This document shows, piece after piece, positions 17,537-24,615 of a stretch of DNA of 64,000 bases. The first letter of the stretch is position 1, and each line of letters starts with the position of its first letter. The position numbers and the translations under genes are program-made. Source of the DNA: an uncultured Lachnospiraceae bacterium (GTDB lineage Bacteria; Bacillota; Clostridia; Lachnospirales; Lachnospiraceae); contig CAJURT010000017.1 in NCBI GenBank assembly GCA_910588875.1, forward strand, positions 6,397 to 70,396, given 5' to 3'. The notes beneath the pieces were generated by a model. That model saw nothing but the letters and a program-made list of their open reading frames with translations, was not told the origin of the DNA and ran no database searches.

Positions 17537-18391
17537 TTACTGATTTACAATGAATGCCTCATACAGGATTTCGGTGCCGGAGTCCCGGTTCATCTTTCCC
17601 CGGATGGTCACTTCTTCGCCTTCAGGAACCTCCTGTCCCTCAGTAAAAGACACCAGAAGGGGCATGGAGCCTTCCCAGCCCTCGATCTCTGCTTCATAAT
17701 AGTCGCCCTGGGCCGAGAGGGTCAAGGTGCACACGAACTCGTTGGTGTCGCTGACCAGATAAGCTTCTCCCATAAAGTAGAAGCAGACGGGGCCCTCTTC
17801 TGTCTGTATAGAACTGACCGTCCCCAGGATGGAAACCTGCTGATCCATATAGGTTGCATCCAGATATTCCGCTTCCGCAGCCGGAAGGGTGGCCCAAATG
17901 TAGGCGCCGGTCTTTCCGCTGGTATCGTTTGGGGGATAGTATCTGAATTTAACAAGCCCGTCCGTATTGATTTCATAGAGGTATCCTTTCACCAGAAGGG
18001 TCTTGCCGCCATACAGTTCTTTGGCGCCCTCCACATCCTCCATGATGGCTTTTCCCATGTCCTTCCAGTTGACTGTCTCTGCCTGGGCCATGAGTTCTTT
18101 TTTACGGTTTGCAGTCTCGTCGTCGGCATCTTCTTCCCCTTCGCCGGAAGCGCCGTCCTCCTCCTGGCCGGCATCTTCCTCCTGGCCTGCGTCCTCCTCC
18201 TGGCGTCCGTCCTCTGCTTCGCCGGAGAGGCTGCTGCCTTCCTCCTGGTCCGTATCCTTCTCGTTTTCCCCGTTGGATTCGGAGACAGCGGAAGAACTGC
18301 TCCCGTCCTTGCCGGAACTGCCGCCGCAGGCGGCCAGGGAAAGGGCCAGAGCCGCCACAAGGGCCAGAGGAAGAAATCTTTTTTTGTTCAT
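17537..18391 (-). CDS. Lipoprotein with acidic repeat linker and OB-fold-like domain
   Basis: The 284-residue protein has a lipoprotein signal with lipobox LAAC at residues 18-21 or so. A strongly acidic linker of about 75 residues follows, including tandem QEEDAG repeats. The C-terminal domain (about 115-284), with KTLLVKGYLYEIN and ISILGTVSSI-like strands, resembles tRNA_anti-like OB-fold domains found in surface lipoproteins. A promoter and a good ribosome binding site (AAAAAGGAG) are present. Location on the cell surface is firm; function is unknown. Confidence 0.8.
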   Translation of the reverse strand: MNKKRFLPLALVAALALSLAACGGSSGKDGSSSSAVSESNGENEKDTDQEEGSSLSGEAEDGRQEEDAGQEEDAGQEEDGASGEGEEDADDETANRKKELMAQAETVNWKDMGKAIMEDVEGAKELYGGKTLLVKGYLYEINTDGLVKFRYYPPNDTSGKTGAYIWATLPAAEAEYLDATYMDQQVSILGTVSSIQTEEGPVCFYFMGEAYLVSDTNEFVCTLTLSAQGDYYEAEIEGWEGSMPLLVSFTEGQEVPEGEEVTIRGKMNRDSGTEILYEAFIVNQ

Positions 18392-18461
18392 GATGTCTAC
18401 TCCTTTTTCTCTTCTTGGTAATTTTCAAACACACTTCAGTCTGCCTTGATAAGCGTTTTTC

Positions 18462-18490
18462 AGTATAGTACATTTTCCGGCAGGACGCAA
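18462..18490 (-). promoter_or_regulatory. Promoter of the acidic lipoprotein gene
   Basis: Read on the minus strand, TTGCGT (18490-18485) and TATACT (18467-18462) are 17 bases apart, about 70 bases upstream of the start codon. Confidence 0.6.
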
Positions 18491-18519
18491 GCGGTTTTTG
18501 TCCATATCAGGTTAAATTT

Positions 18520-18684
18520 ATCTGCTTTTGGGATATCCGGGAGAAGGATGGGCACATGGGGATGGGGCTGTTCCTGGTAAGGAAAATCCTGGGGCTCCAT
18601 GGCATGAAAGTGTCAATCAGCAACGTGGACGGCGGGGTGAGGGCAGTGGTGGAGAGGGAGAAAAAGACATGGAAAGGGAAGTAG
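18520..18684 (+). pseudogene. C-terminal remnant of a sensor histidine kinase
   Basis: A plus-strand frame ending at the TAG at 18682-18684 reads a HATPase G2-box-like stretch, GHMGMGLFLVRKILGLHG, then KVSISNVDGGVRAVVE. This is the end of a histidine kinase ATP-binding domain. No start codon, ribosome binding site, N-box or dimerisation domain lies upstream, where the lipoprotein promoter sits instead. It is a relic of a deleted kinase gene. The rest of the 18392-18788 gap holds a hairpin at 18704-18731 (TGCCAGAG/CTCTGGCA), which may end transcription of the leftward purine operon. Confidence 0.7.
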
Positions 18685-18788
18685 GCTTCCCCGGCAGATA
18701 ATATGCCAGAGAGCATGACAGCCCTCTGGCAGGACGTTGCAGAAATTCTAATGAATCAAATTAAAAACCCACTCTGCCGGCAGACGGC

Positions 18789-19727
18789 TTACCCCACAAT
18801 CCTTGTTCCGGTTTTCCCGTTCACGCCGTCTAGTGCCTTCTGCAGCAGGGTGATAAGCGCCGTGCGCCCCGGGGCAGAGGAGGCAAAGGAGATGCCGGCC
18901 TGTACCTTCGGGAGCATGGAGCCGGGAGCGAAATGACCTTCAGCCGCGTACTGCTTGGCCTCCTGTACCGAGATCTGGCTGAGCCAGGTCTCCTCCGGAG
19001 TGCCGAAACGGAGCGCCACCTGTTCCACGGCAGTCAGGATGATCAGAAAGTCCGCGTTCAACTCCTTGGCCAGCAGGCAGCTGGCAAAATCCTTGTCAAT
19101 GACCGCGCCCACTCCTTTCAGATGATTGCCCCTGCGGATCACCGGGATGCCGCCCCCGCCGCAGGCGATGACGATCTCACCGGCCTTTAGAAGATCTTTG
19201 ACGGTCTCTATTTCCACGATCTCTGCAGGCTTGGGAGAGGCCACCACCCGGCGGTAGCCGCGTCCGGCGTCCTCTGCCACCTGAATACCGTTTTTCTCAG
19301 CTTCGGCGGCTTCCTCTTTGGTCATGAAATGCCCGATGGGCTTGGTGGGGGTTAAAAAGGCCGGGTCATTTTCCTCCACCCGCACCTGGGTGATGACAGT
19401 GGCCACGCTTTTTTTGATCCCGCGGTTTAGCAGTTCCTCTTTGAGGGCGTTCTGCAGGTCATAGCCGATATAGGCCTGGCTCATGGCAACGCAGACGGAG
19501 AGGGGAGTGAGGGCAGGGTGTGAGGGGGCGGTCCGGGAGTAAGCCGCCATGGCATTGTTAATCATGCCCACCTGGGGGCCGTTGCCGTGGGAGATGATCA
19601 CCTCATTCCCTTCCTCCACCAAATCTGCAATGGCCCGGGAGGTTTCCTGAACAGCGAGGTACTGTTCAGGAAGGGTATTGCCCAGCGCATTGCCGCCCAG
19701 GGCGATGACAATACGTTTTTTACTCAT
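18789..19727 (-). CDS. arcC: Carbamate kinase family protein (ArcC/YqeA)
   Basis: The 312-residue protein shows the amino-acid-kinase fold motifs of carbamate kinase: IVIALGGNALGN at the N-terminus, ISHGNGPQVG for the phosphate loop, and IACGGGGIPVI in the middle. Carbamate kinase makes ATP and carbamate from carbamoyl phosphate and ADP. The start at 19727 gives the usual MSKKRIVIALGGNA beginning and has an AAGGAA site; a frame extension to 19745 would overlap the ygeW stop codon as ATGA. Placed last in the ygeX-ygeY-ygeW-arcC operon, it is the likely energy-conserving step of purine or diaminopropionate catabolism. Confidence 0.92.
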   Translation of the reverse strand: MSKKRIVIALGGNALGNTLPEQYLAVQETSRAIADLVEEGNEVIISHGNGPQVGMINNAMAAYSRTAPSHPALTPLSVCVAMSQAYIGYDLQNALKEELLNRGIKKSVATVITQVRVEENDPAFLTPTKPIGHFMTKEEAAEAEKNGIQVAEDAGRGYRRVVASPKPAEIVEIETVKDLLKAGEIVIACGGGGIPVIRRGNHLKGVGAVIDKDFASCLLAKELNADFLIILTAVEQVALRFGTPEETWLSQISVQEAKQYAAEGHFAPGSMLPKVQAGISFASSAPGRTALITLLQKALDGVNGKTGTRIVG

Positions 19728-19741
19728 AGGAATTCCTTCTT

Positions 19742-20935
19742 TCATTCAAAGATTCTTTTGGTTCCCCGGGCCTCCAGCTTTTTGAGGATTTCCTGGGGAT
19801 TTTCGAACTTGCTTAAAAAGATCATGGCAGCGATCACGTAGGGCTTGTAGCTGGCCTCCTTATAGAGAGGATTGCGGTAACGGTCAAAGACAGAGGCCTC
19901 CACTTCACCCTCGGTGCAGCTGACATCATTGATATCCGCCGGCAGGCAGTGAAGGTACAAGGCCTTGCCGTCTTTGGTGGTTTTCATCAGTTCCTCGGTG
20001 CAGCACCAGTCCTTGTGGTCAGCATTCTGGGCCAGCAGTTCCTTCTCCAGCGCCTTGATGCCCTCCATATCCCCCTCCCCATAAAGGTTGGTACGCTTTT
20101 CCATGGCAGCGAAGGGAGCCCAGCTTTTGGGGTAAACCACATCCGCATCCTTAAAAGCCTCAGCCATGCTGTTGGTGCGGGTAAAGGAGCCGCCGGACTT
20201 TTGGGCATTGGCCTTTGCCACCTTTTCAATCTCCGGCATAACCTCATAGCCCTCGGGATGGGCCAGCACCACATCCATGCCAAAGCGGGTCATCAGGCCG
20301 ATGATGCCCTGGGGGACGGAGAGGGGCTTGCCATAGGAAGGAGAGTAAGCCCAGCTCATGGCCACCTTTTTCCCCTTCAGGTTTTCGATGCCCCCGAATT
20401 CATGGATCAGATGCAGGGCATCTGCCATTGCCTGGGTGGGATGGTCAATATCACACTGCAGGTTCACCAGGGTGGGGCGCTGCTCTAAAATGCCGTCTGC
20501 ATTTCCCTGCTTCACCGAATCCGAAACCTCATGCATGTAGGCATTTCCCTTGCCGATATACATATCATCCCGGATACCGATCACATCCGCCATGAAAGAA
20601 ATCATATTGGCTGTTTCGCGGACGGTCTCGCCATGGGCGATCTGGGATTTGCCTTCATCCAGATCCTGCACCTCCAGCCCCAGCAGGTTGCAGGCCGAGG
20701 CAAAGGAGAACCGGGTTCTGGTAGAATTGTCCCGGAACAGGGAAATTCCCAGCCCGCTCTCAAACACCTTAGTGGAAATGTTATTCTCCCGCATAAAACG
20801 AAGGGCATCCGCAACCGTAAACACCGCCTCCAGTTCATCATCCGATTTCTCCCAGGTAAGGAAGAAGTCATTGTTGTACATCTCCTTAAAATTCAGTTTA
20901 TTTAACTTATCAATATAATCCTGCAAAGTTTTCAT
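19742..20935 (-). CDS. ygeW: YgeW-type carbamoyltransferase
   Basis: The 397-residue protein has carbamoyltransferase signatures: the carbamoyl-phosphate motif STRTR in FRDNSTRTRFSF, the HPTQAMADAL motif, and the second-substrate region HCLPADINDVS. The length fits E. coli YgeW (about 396), a carbamoyltransferase homologue linked to purine and selenium-type hydroxylase genes. The start at 20935 is chosen since AAGGAG lies upstream and the protein then begins MKTLQDYI. It lies between ygeY and arcC; the expected role is to release carbamoyl phosphate from a carbamoylated intermediate for ArcC. The exact substrate is not settled by sequence. Confidence 0.93.
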   Translation of the reverse strand: MKTLQDYIDKLNKLNFKEMYNNDFFLTWEKSDDELEAVFTVADALRFMRENNISTKVFESGLGISLFRDNSTRTRFSFASACNLLGLEVQDLDEGKSQIAHGETVRETANMISFMADVIGIRDDMYIGKGNAYMHEVSDSVKQGNADGILEQRPTLVNLQCDIDHPTQAMADALHLIHEFGGIENLKGKKVAMSWAYSPSYGKPLSVPQGIIGLMTRFGMDVVLAHPEGYEVMPEIEKVAKANAQKSGGSFTRTNSMAEAFKDADVVYPKSWAPFAAMEKRTNLYGEGDMEGIKALEKELLAQNADHKDWCCTEELMKTTKDGKALYLHCLPADINDVSCTEGEVEASVFDRYRNPLYKEASYKPYVIAAMIFLSKFENPQEILKKLEARGTKRIFE

Positions 20936-21004
20936 CTTCAATAATCTCCTTGTTTTATTCATTATTTTTTTCCGGTCATATATCTGTTATCCGGCCATTC
21001 CCGT

Positions 21005-22315
21005 TTATTGGCAATACACCCCCGGCAAAGCCGCATACACTGCTGCGCAGGTCACCAGATCCTGCTTCCAGGTCTTCTCATTCGGCGCATGGGCCTGAGC
21101 CTCCGCCCCCGGGCCAAAACCGATACAGGGGATATTGTTCCGTCCCATGATCGTCACCCCGTTGGTGGAGAAAGTCCATTTGTCTGTCAGGGGGCGGGAC
21201 TTTCTCATGGCCTCAGTCTCAGCCGTGCCGATCCGTTCATTGCCGAAGAGGTTTTTGTAGGCCTCTTCCAATGCCTTTGTCACATCATGGTCTTCCGGAA
21301 TTACCCAGGTGGGGAAGTAACATTCGATGGGGTATACCAGGCCGGTGTAGGAGGGGCGTTCGTAGTTGTACATGGACACGGTGACATCCTTACCGTATTT
21401 TTTCACAGCCGGAAGGGTGCGGATTTCCTCCAAGCAGCTTTCCCAGGTCTCCCCGGCAGTCATCCGGCGGTCAAGGGAAACGGCACAGGAATCAGCCACC
21501 GCACAGCGGCTGGGGGAGGTGAAGAAGATCTCGGAAGCGGTGACTGTACCGCGGCCTAAAAAGCGGGCTTCCCTCCACTGGGGGTTGTATTTCTCATCCA
21601 GCATTTTCACCAGGCCTTTGACTTCCCTCCCGTCGGCAGCATCGTTTTCATTGAGGGTGCGGATATCCTGGAGGATGTCCGCCATCTTATAGATGGCATT
21701 GTCCCCTCTTTCCGGGGCAGAGCCGTGGCAGGAAATGCCCTTGACATCCACCCGGATTTCCATGCGTCCCCGCTGTCCCCGGTATATGCCGCCGTCAGTG
21801 GGCTCGGTGGAGACCACGAATTCCGGACGGATTTTGTCTTCCCGGATGATATACTGCCAGCAGAGGCCGTCACAATCCTCCTCCTGTACGGTTCCGGCCA
21901 CAAGAACCCTGTATTTGTCACTTAAAAGCCCCAAATCCTTCATGATTTTGGCGCCGTAGACGGCGGACACGATGCCGCCGCACTGGTCGGAAACGCCCCG
22001 GCCGCCGATCTCTTCCTGATTTTCGTAACCCTCGTAAGGATCAAAGTTCCAGTTGTCCCGGTTGCCGATGCCCACGGTGTCAATGTGGGCGTCAAAGGCG
22101 ATCAGCTTCTTGCCGGTGCCCATAAAGCCCAGCACATTGCCCATGGGGTCGATCTCCACCTTGTCAAAACCCAGTGTCTCCATCTCCTGGGCAATACGGG
22201 TGATGTGGGCCCTCTCGTCACAACTCTCGCCGGGATTTTTCACAATCTCCCGCAAAAAGCGGGTCATGTCAGCCTTGTAGCTTTCGGCAGCAGCCTTGAT
22301 TTTGTTGTAGTCCAT
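21005..22315 (-). CDS. ygeY: YgeY-family M20 metallohydrolase
   Basis: The 436-residue protein has M20 dizinc peptidase motifs: FDAHIDTVG (metal His and catalytic Asp), GRGVSDQCGG (bridging Asp), AGTVQEEDCDG (general-base Glu pair) and a late His in AEAQAHAPNE. YgeY-family members occur beside selenium-type molybdenum hydroxylases and are thought to open or deacylate a purine-ring-derived amide. It sits between dpaL and ygeW; the 107-base gap upstream contains a TetR-like inverted repeat at 22338-22353 and a weak hairpin. The ribosome binding site is AGGAGG. Confidence 0.92.
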   Translation of the reverse strand: MDYNKIKAAAESYKADMTRFLREIVKNPGESCDERAHITRIAQEMETLGFDKVEIDPMGNVLGFMGTGKKLIAFDAHIDTVGIGNRDNWNFDPYEGYENQEEIGGRGVSDQCGGIVSAVYGAKIMKDLGLLSDKYRVLVAGTVQEEDCDGLCWQYIIREDKIRPEFVVSTEPTDGGIYRGQRGRMEIRVDVKGISCHGSAPERGDNAIYKMADILQDIRTLNENDAADGREVKGLVKMLDEKYNPQWREARFLGRGTVTASEIFFTSPSRCAVADSCAVSLDRRMTAGETWESCLEEIRTLPAVKKYGKDVTVSMYNYERPSYTGLVYPIECYFPTWVIPEDHDVTKALEEAYKNLFGNERIGTAETEAMRKSRPLTDKWTFSTNGVTIMGRNNIPCIGFGPGAEAQAHAPNEKTWKQDLVTCAAVYAALPGVYCQ

Positions 22316-22337
22316 AAGAAAATACCTCCTTTATTTG

Positions 22338-22353
22338 TTTGATTAATCAATCA
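22338..22353. promoter_or_regulatory. Inverted repeat upstream of ygeY, candidate TetR operator
   Basis: GTTTGA-TTAA-TCAATC is a near-perfect dyad that matches, in half-site sequence and 4-base spacing, the 20-base palindrome in front of the purine permease. It lies about 25 bases ahead of the ygeY start. Confidence 0.45.
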
Positions 22354-22422
22354 AAATACTTGTAAAAAATTTGTCCCTTGCCTGTGGCGGGACTCTTTTG
22401 CCGGGGAACAATCCCAGGAAGT

Positions 22423-23634
22423 TTAGTCAAGGTAATCCTTTCCCTCCCACACGATCTCCTGATAGCGTTCCGGGTCAGTGTCGCCCTCTGTGGAGAAGAG
22501 CAGTACCTGGGAATTCTCATCCAGTTTCAGGACATCCTTTAATTCCCTGTAATCCGGATTGGTCATGATCTCGCAGAGCACGCCGAAGGTAACGGCGCCG
22601 GACTCGCCGGAAGTCACCTGGGGATCACCCTTGATGGGGGCTGCCAGCATCCGCATAGCCTTGGCAGATACCCAGTCAGGGGCAGCGGCGAAGACGGAGA
22701 CATGGTTTTTTAAAATATCCCAGGAGGTGGTGTTGGGTTCCCCGCAGGCCAGCCCGGCCATGATGGTGGGCATATCCCCTTCCACATTGTACTCGCCGCC
22801 GTCTCCGGCCACTGCACCTTTGTAGAGGCAGGCAGCAGTGTCAGCCTCCACCACGCATACGACGGGCGGACACTCAGGGTAGCGGTTGGCGAAAAAGCCC
22901 TGGACCCCTCCGGCCAGAGAGCCTACACCGGCCTGGACAAACACATGGGTGGGGCGGGAAATCCCCAGGGCATGGAGTTGTTCGTCCGCTTCCATGGCCA
23001 TGCTTCCGTAGCCCTGCATGATCCAGGAGGGAATCTCCTCATAGCCCTTCCAGGCAGTGTCCTGTACTACCACGCCGTTTTTCACCTTGGCGGCAGCGGC
23101 AGCGGCCATGCGGACACATTCGTCATAGTTGACCTCCTCGATGGTGGCAGTGGCATTCTCGGCAAGGATGTGGTTCAGCCGGTTCTGGGTGGATCCCTTT
23201 GGCATAAAGACCACAGCCTTCTGCCTTAGCCTGTTGGCAGCCCAGGCAACACCCCGGCCATGGTTGCCGTCCGTGGCGGTAAAAAATGTGGCCTGGCCGA
23301 ATTCTTCCCGGAGTTCTTCTGAGGTAAGGGTGGCAAAATCCAGGCTGGAGATGTCCCGGCCCGTCTGCCCGGCTATGTATCTGGCCATGGCAAAGGAACC
23401 GCCCAAGACCTTGAAGGCATTGAGCCCGAACCGGTAGGATTCGTCCTTGACGCACAGGTCCTTAAGCCCCAGATGACCTGCCATGTGGGTCAGATGCGCC
23501 AGTGGGGTGGGCTGATAGCCGGGAATGGTCTTGTGGAAAGCCCTTGCCTTAGCCACTTCCTCCATAGACATGATGGGCAGATTGGCGTCCTCCGTCTTGG
23601 GCATGGTGTTTTTGGCCCATTGAATTGGTTTCAT
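22423..23634 (-). CDS. dpaL: Diaminopropionate ammonia-lyase
   Basis: The 403-residue fold-type II PLP enzyme has the cofactor Lys in NAFKVLGGSFAMAR, the glycine-rich phosphate loop region near TATDGNHGRGVA, and FVQAGVGSLAGGV. This matches DpaL/YgeX, which splits 2,3-diaminopropionate into pyruvate and two ammonia. It is the first enzyme gene after the regulator in the leftward purine arm. In the recently recognised anaerobic urate pathway of gut bacteria, diaminopropionate is thought to arise from ring opening, and its cleavage feeds pyruvate into fermentation. Confidence 0.95.
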   Translation of the reverse strand: MKPIQWAKNTMPKTEDANLPIMSMEEVAKARAFHKTIPGYQPTPLAHLTHMAGHLGLKDLCVKDESYRFGLNAFKVLGGSFAMARYIAGQTGRDISSLDFATLTSEELREEFGQATFFTATDGNHGRGVAWAANRLRQKAVVFMPKGSTQNRLNHILAENATATIEEVNYDECVRMAAAAAAKVKNGVVVQDTAWKGYEEIPSWIMQGYGSMAMEADEQLHALGISRPTHVFVQAGVGSLAGGVQGFFANRYPECPPVVCVVEADTAACLYKGAVAGDGGEYNVEGDMPTIMAGLACGEPNTTSWDILKNHVSVFAAAPDWVSAKAMRMLAAPIKGDPQVTSGESGAVTFGVLCEIMTNPDYRELKDVLKLDENSQVLLFSTEGDTDPERYQEIVWEGKDYLD

Positions 23635-23675
23635 AATTTTCCTCCTTGCATTGGATACAGCTGCGAAGCTTTGTT

Positions 23676-24341
23676 TTACAGACCGTCTTCCTGAGCCGGT
23701 TCAGCTTTGATGTAGCTGTATAAGGTGTATTTGGATATCCCGAAATACTGGGACACCTTGTCACCGGATCTGGTGATAAGAAAAGCGCCGGAGCGGTTGA
23801 GAAACTGGATGGCCTCCACCTTCTCATCTTTGGACATCAGGGAGGCCGGCTTTCCCACCATGGCTACGGACTGGGCGATCAGGTCGTCTAAGATGTCAGC
23901 CACATTGGTCTGGATTTTCCTTGGCGCCCTTCTCTCATGGCAGGATAATTCCTCCCGGATGTTCTCGCTGATCAGGGAATGGATGGAGTCCTGCAAATAG
24001 AGAAGGTTGGTGATGTCGTAATTGATGGAAAAGATATACCGCACCGCACCGCCCTCCTCATCCCGGACGAAGATGGTGGAGGACTTCAGGGTCTTGCCGT
24101 CAGCGGTGCGGGTCAGATAGCCGAGATGGTCCTGGATTCTGGCCGGGTCTTTCTTCAAGGTTTCCACCACAATCTGGGAGGGGCCGTCCCCCACCTTCCG
24201 GTTGGTGACATGGCCGTTCTCCACATACACGATGGACTTGCCGAGGCTCTTCCTGGTCAGGTCGTGGATGACGATCTCGCAATCCCTTCCGAACTGGACG
24301 GAGAGGGCTCTGGCCATCTGCTTTAAAAAGGGAAGTTTCAT
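23676..24341 (-). CDS. YheO-like PAS/HTH transcriptional regulator
   Basis: The 221-residue protein has an N-terminal YheO-type PAS domain (GRDCEIVIHDLTRKSLGKSI) and a C-terminal helix-turn-helix (about 175-215, with GDKVSQYFGISKYTLYSYI). Such regulators often control catabolic genes for amino or nucleobase compounds. It is the first gene of the leftward purine operon, 41 bases ahead of dpaL, so it is autoregulated with that operon. The two AT-rich boxes in front of its promoter recur in front of ssnA and are the natural candidate binding sites. The ligand is unknown, a purine or intermediate being likely. Confidence 0.85.
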   Translation of the reverse strand: MKLPFLKQMARALSVQFGRDCEIVIHDLTRKSLGKSIVYVENGHVTNRKVGDGPSQIVVETLKKDPARIQDHLGYLTRTADGKTLKSSTIFVRDEEGGAVRYIFSINYDITNLLYLQDSIHSLISENIREELSCHERRAPRKIQTNVADILDDLIAQSVAMVGKPASLMSKDEKVEAIQFLNRSGAFLITRSGDKVSQYFGISKYTLYSYIKAEPAQEDGL

Positions 24342-24377
24342 GGTTCCTCACTCGCTTTGCTTTGTCTTTATGGTTCC

Positions 24378-24405
24378 ATCATACCAGAAATAAATGAGAT
24401 GTCAA
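24378..24405 (-). promoter_or_regulatory. Promoter of the leftward purine operon
   Basis: On the minus strand a perfect TTGACA (24405-24400) is followed after 16 bases by TATGAT (24383-24378) with an extended TG ahead of it. The start codon of the YheO-like regulator is about 37 bases downstream. Confidence 0.75.
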
Positions 24406-24451
24406 TAGGAAATCTAAATAATTTTTAGGTTTGAAAAAATATTTTTAGATT
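24406..24451 (-). promoter_or_regulatory. AT-rich tandem box shared with the ssnA promoter
   Basis: On the minus strand two copies of a CTAAAAATATTTTAG-like dyad precede the -35. The 51-base block from ATCTAAAAATATTTT to TTGACA has the same length and 37 identical positions as the block at 32663-32713 upstream of ssnA. This points to a common activator site or UP element. Confidence 0.7.
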
Positions 24452-24571
24452 ACAGGAAGAAACGCCTTGAAAAGAGGGATGGGCGGGGGACGCCTGGGGA
24501 TGGGTCTTGGTTTGGAATGGGTGGGAAAATCGGGTGAAGGAAAACAGGGGTAGAAATTTGGGGGTGGTTGC

Positions 24572-24580
24572 TGTTATAAT
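24572..24580 (+). promoter_or_regulatory. Extended -10 promoter of the sigma-54 activator gene
   Basis: TGTTATAAT carries the TGn extension and a perfect TATAAT (24575-24580); no good -35 is seen. The start codon lies 36 bases downstream. Confidence 0.55.
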
Positions 24581-24615
24581 GGAAACAGTTTTTCGGTGGC
24601 AGGAGGTTAGGGTGT

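Noticed and set aside
18120..18240. Short direct repeats as a possible CRISPR-like array
   Set aside because: The repeats are in frame and encode the acidic QEEDAG linker of a lipoprotein; there are no spacers of constant length.
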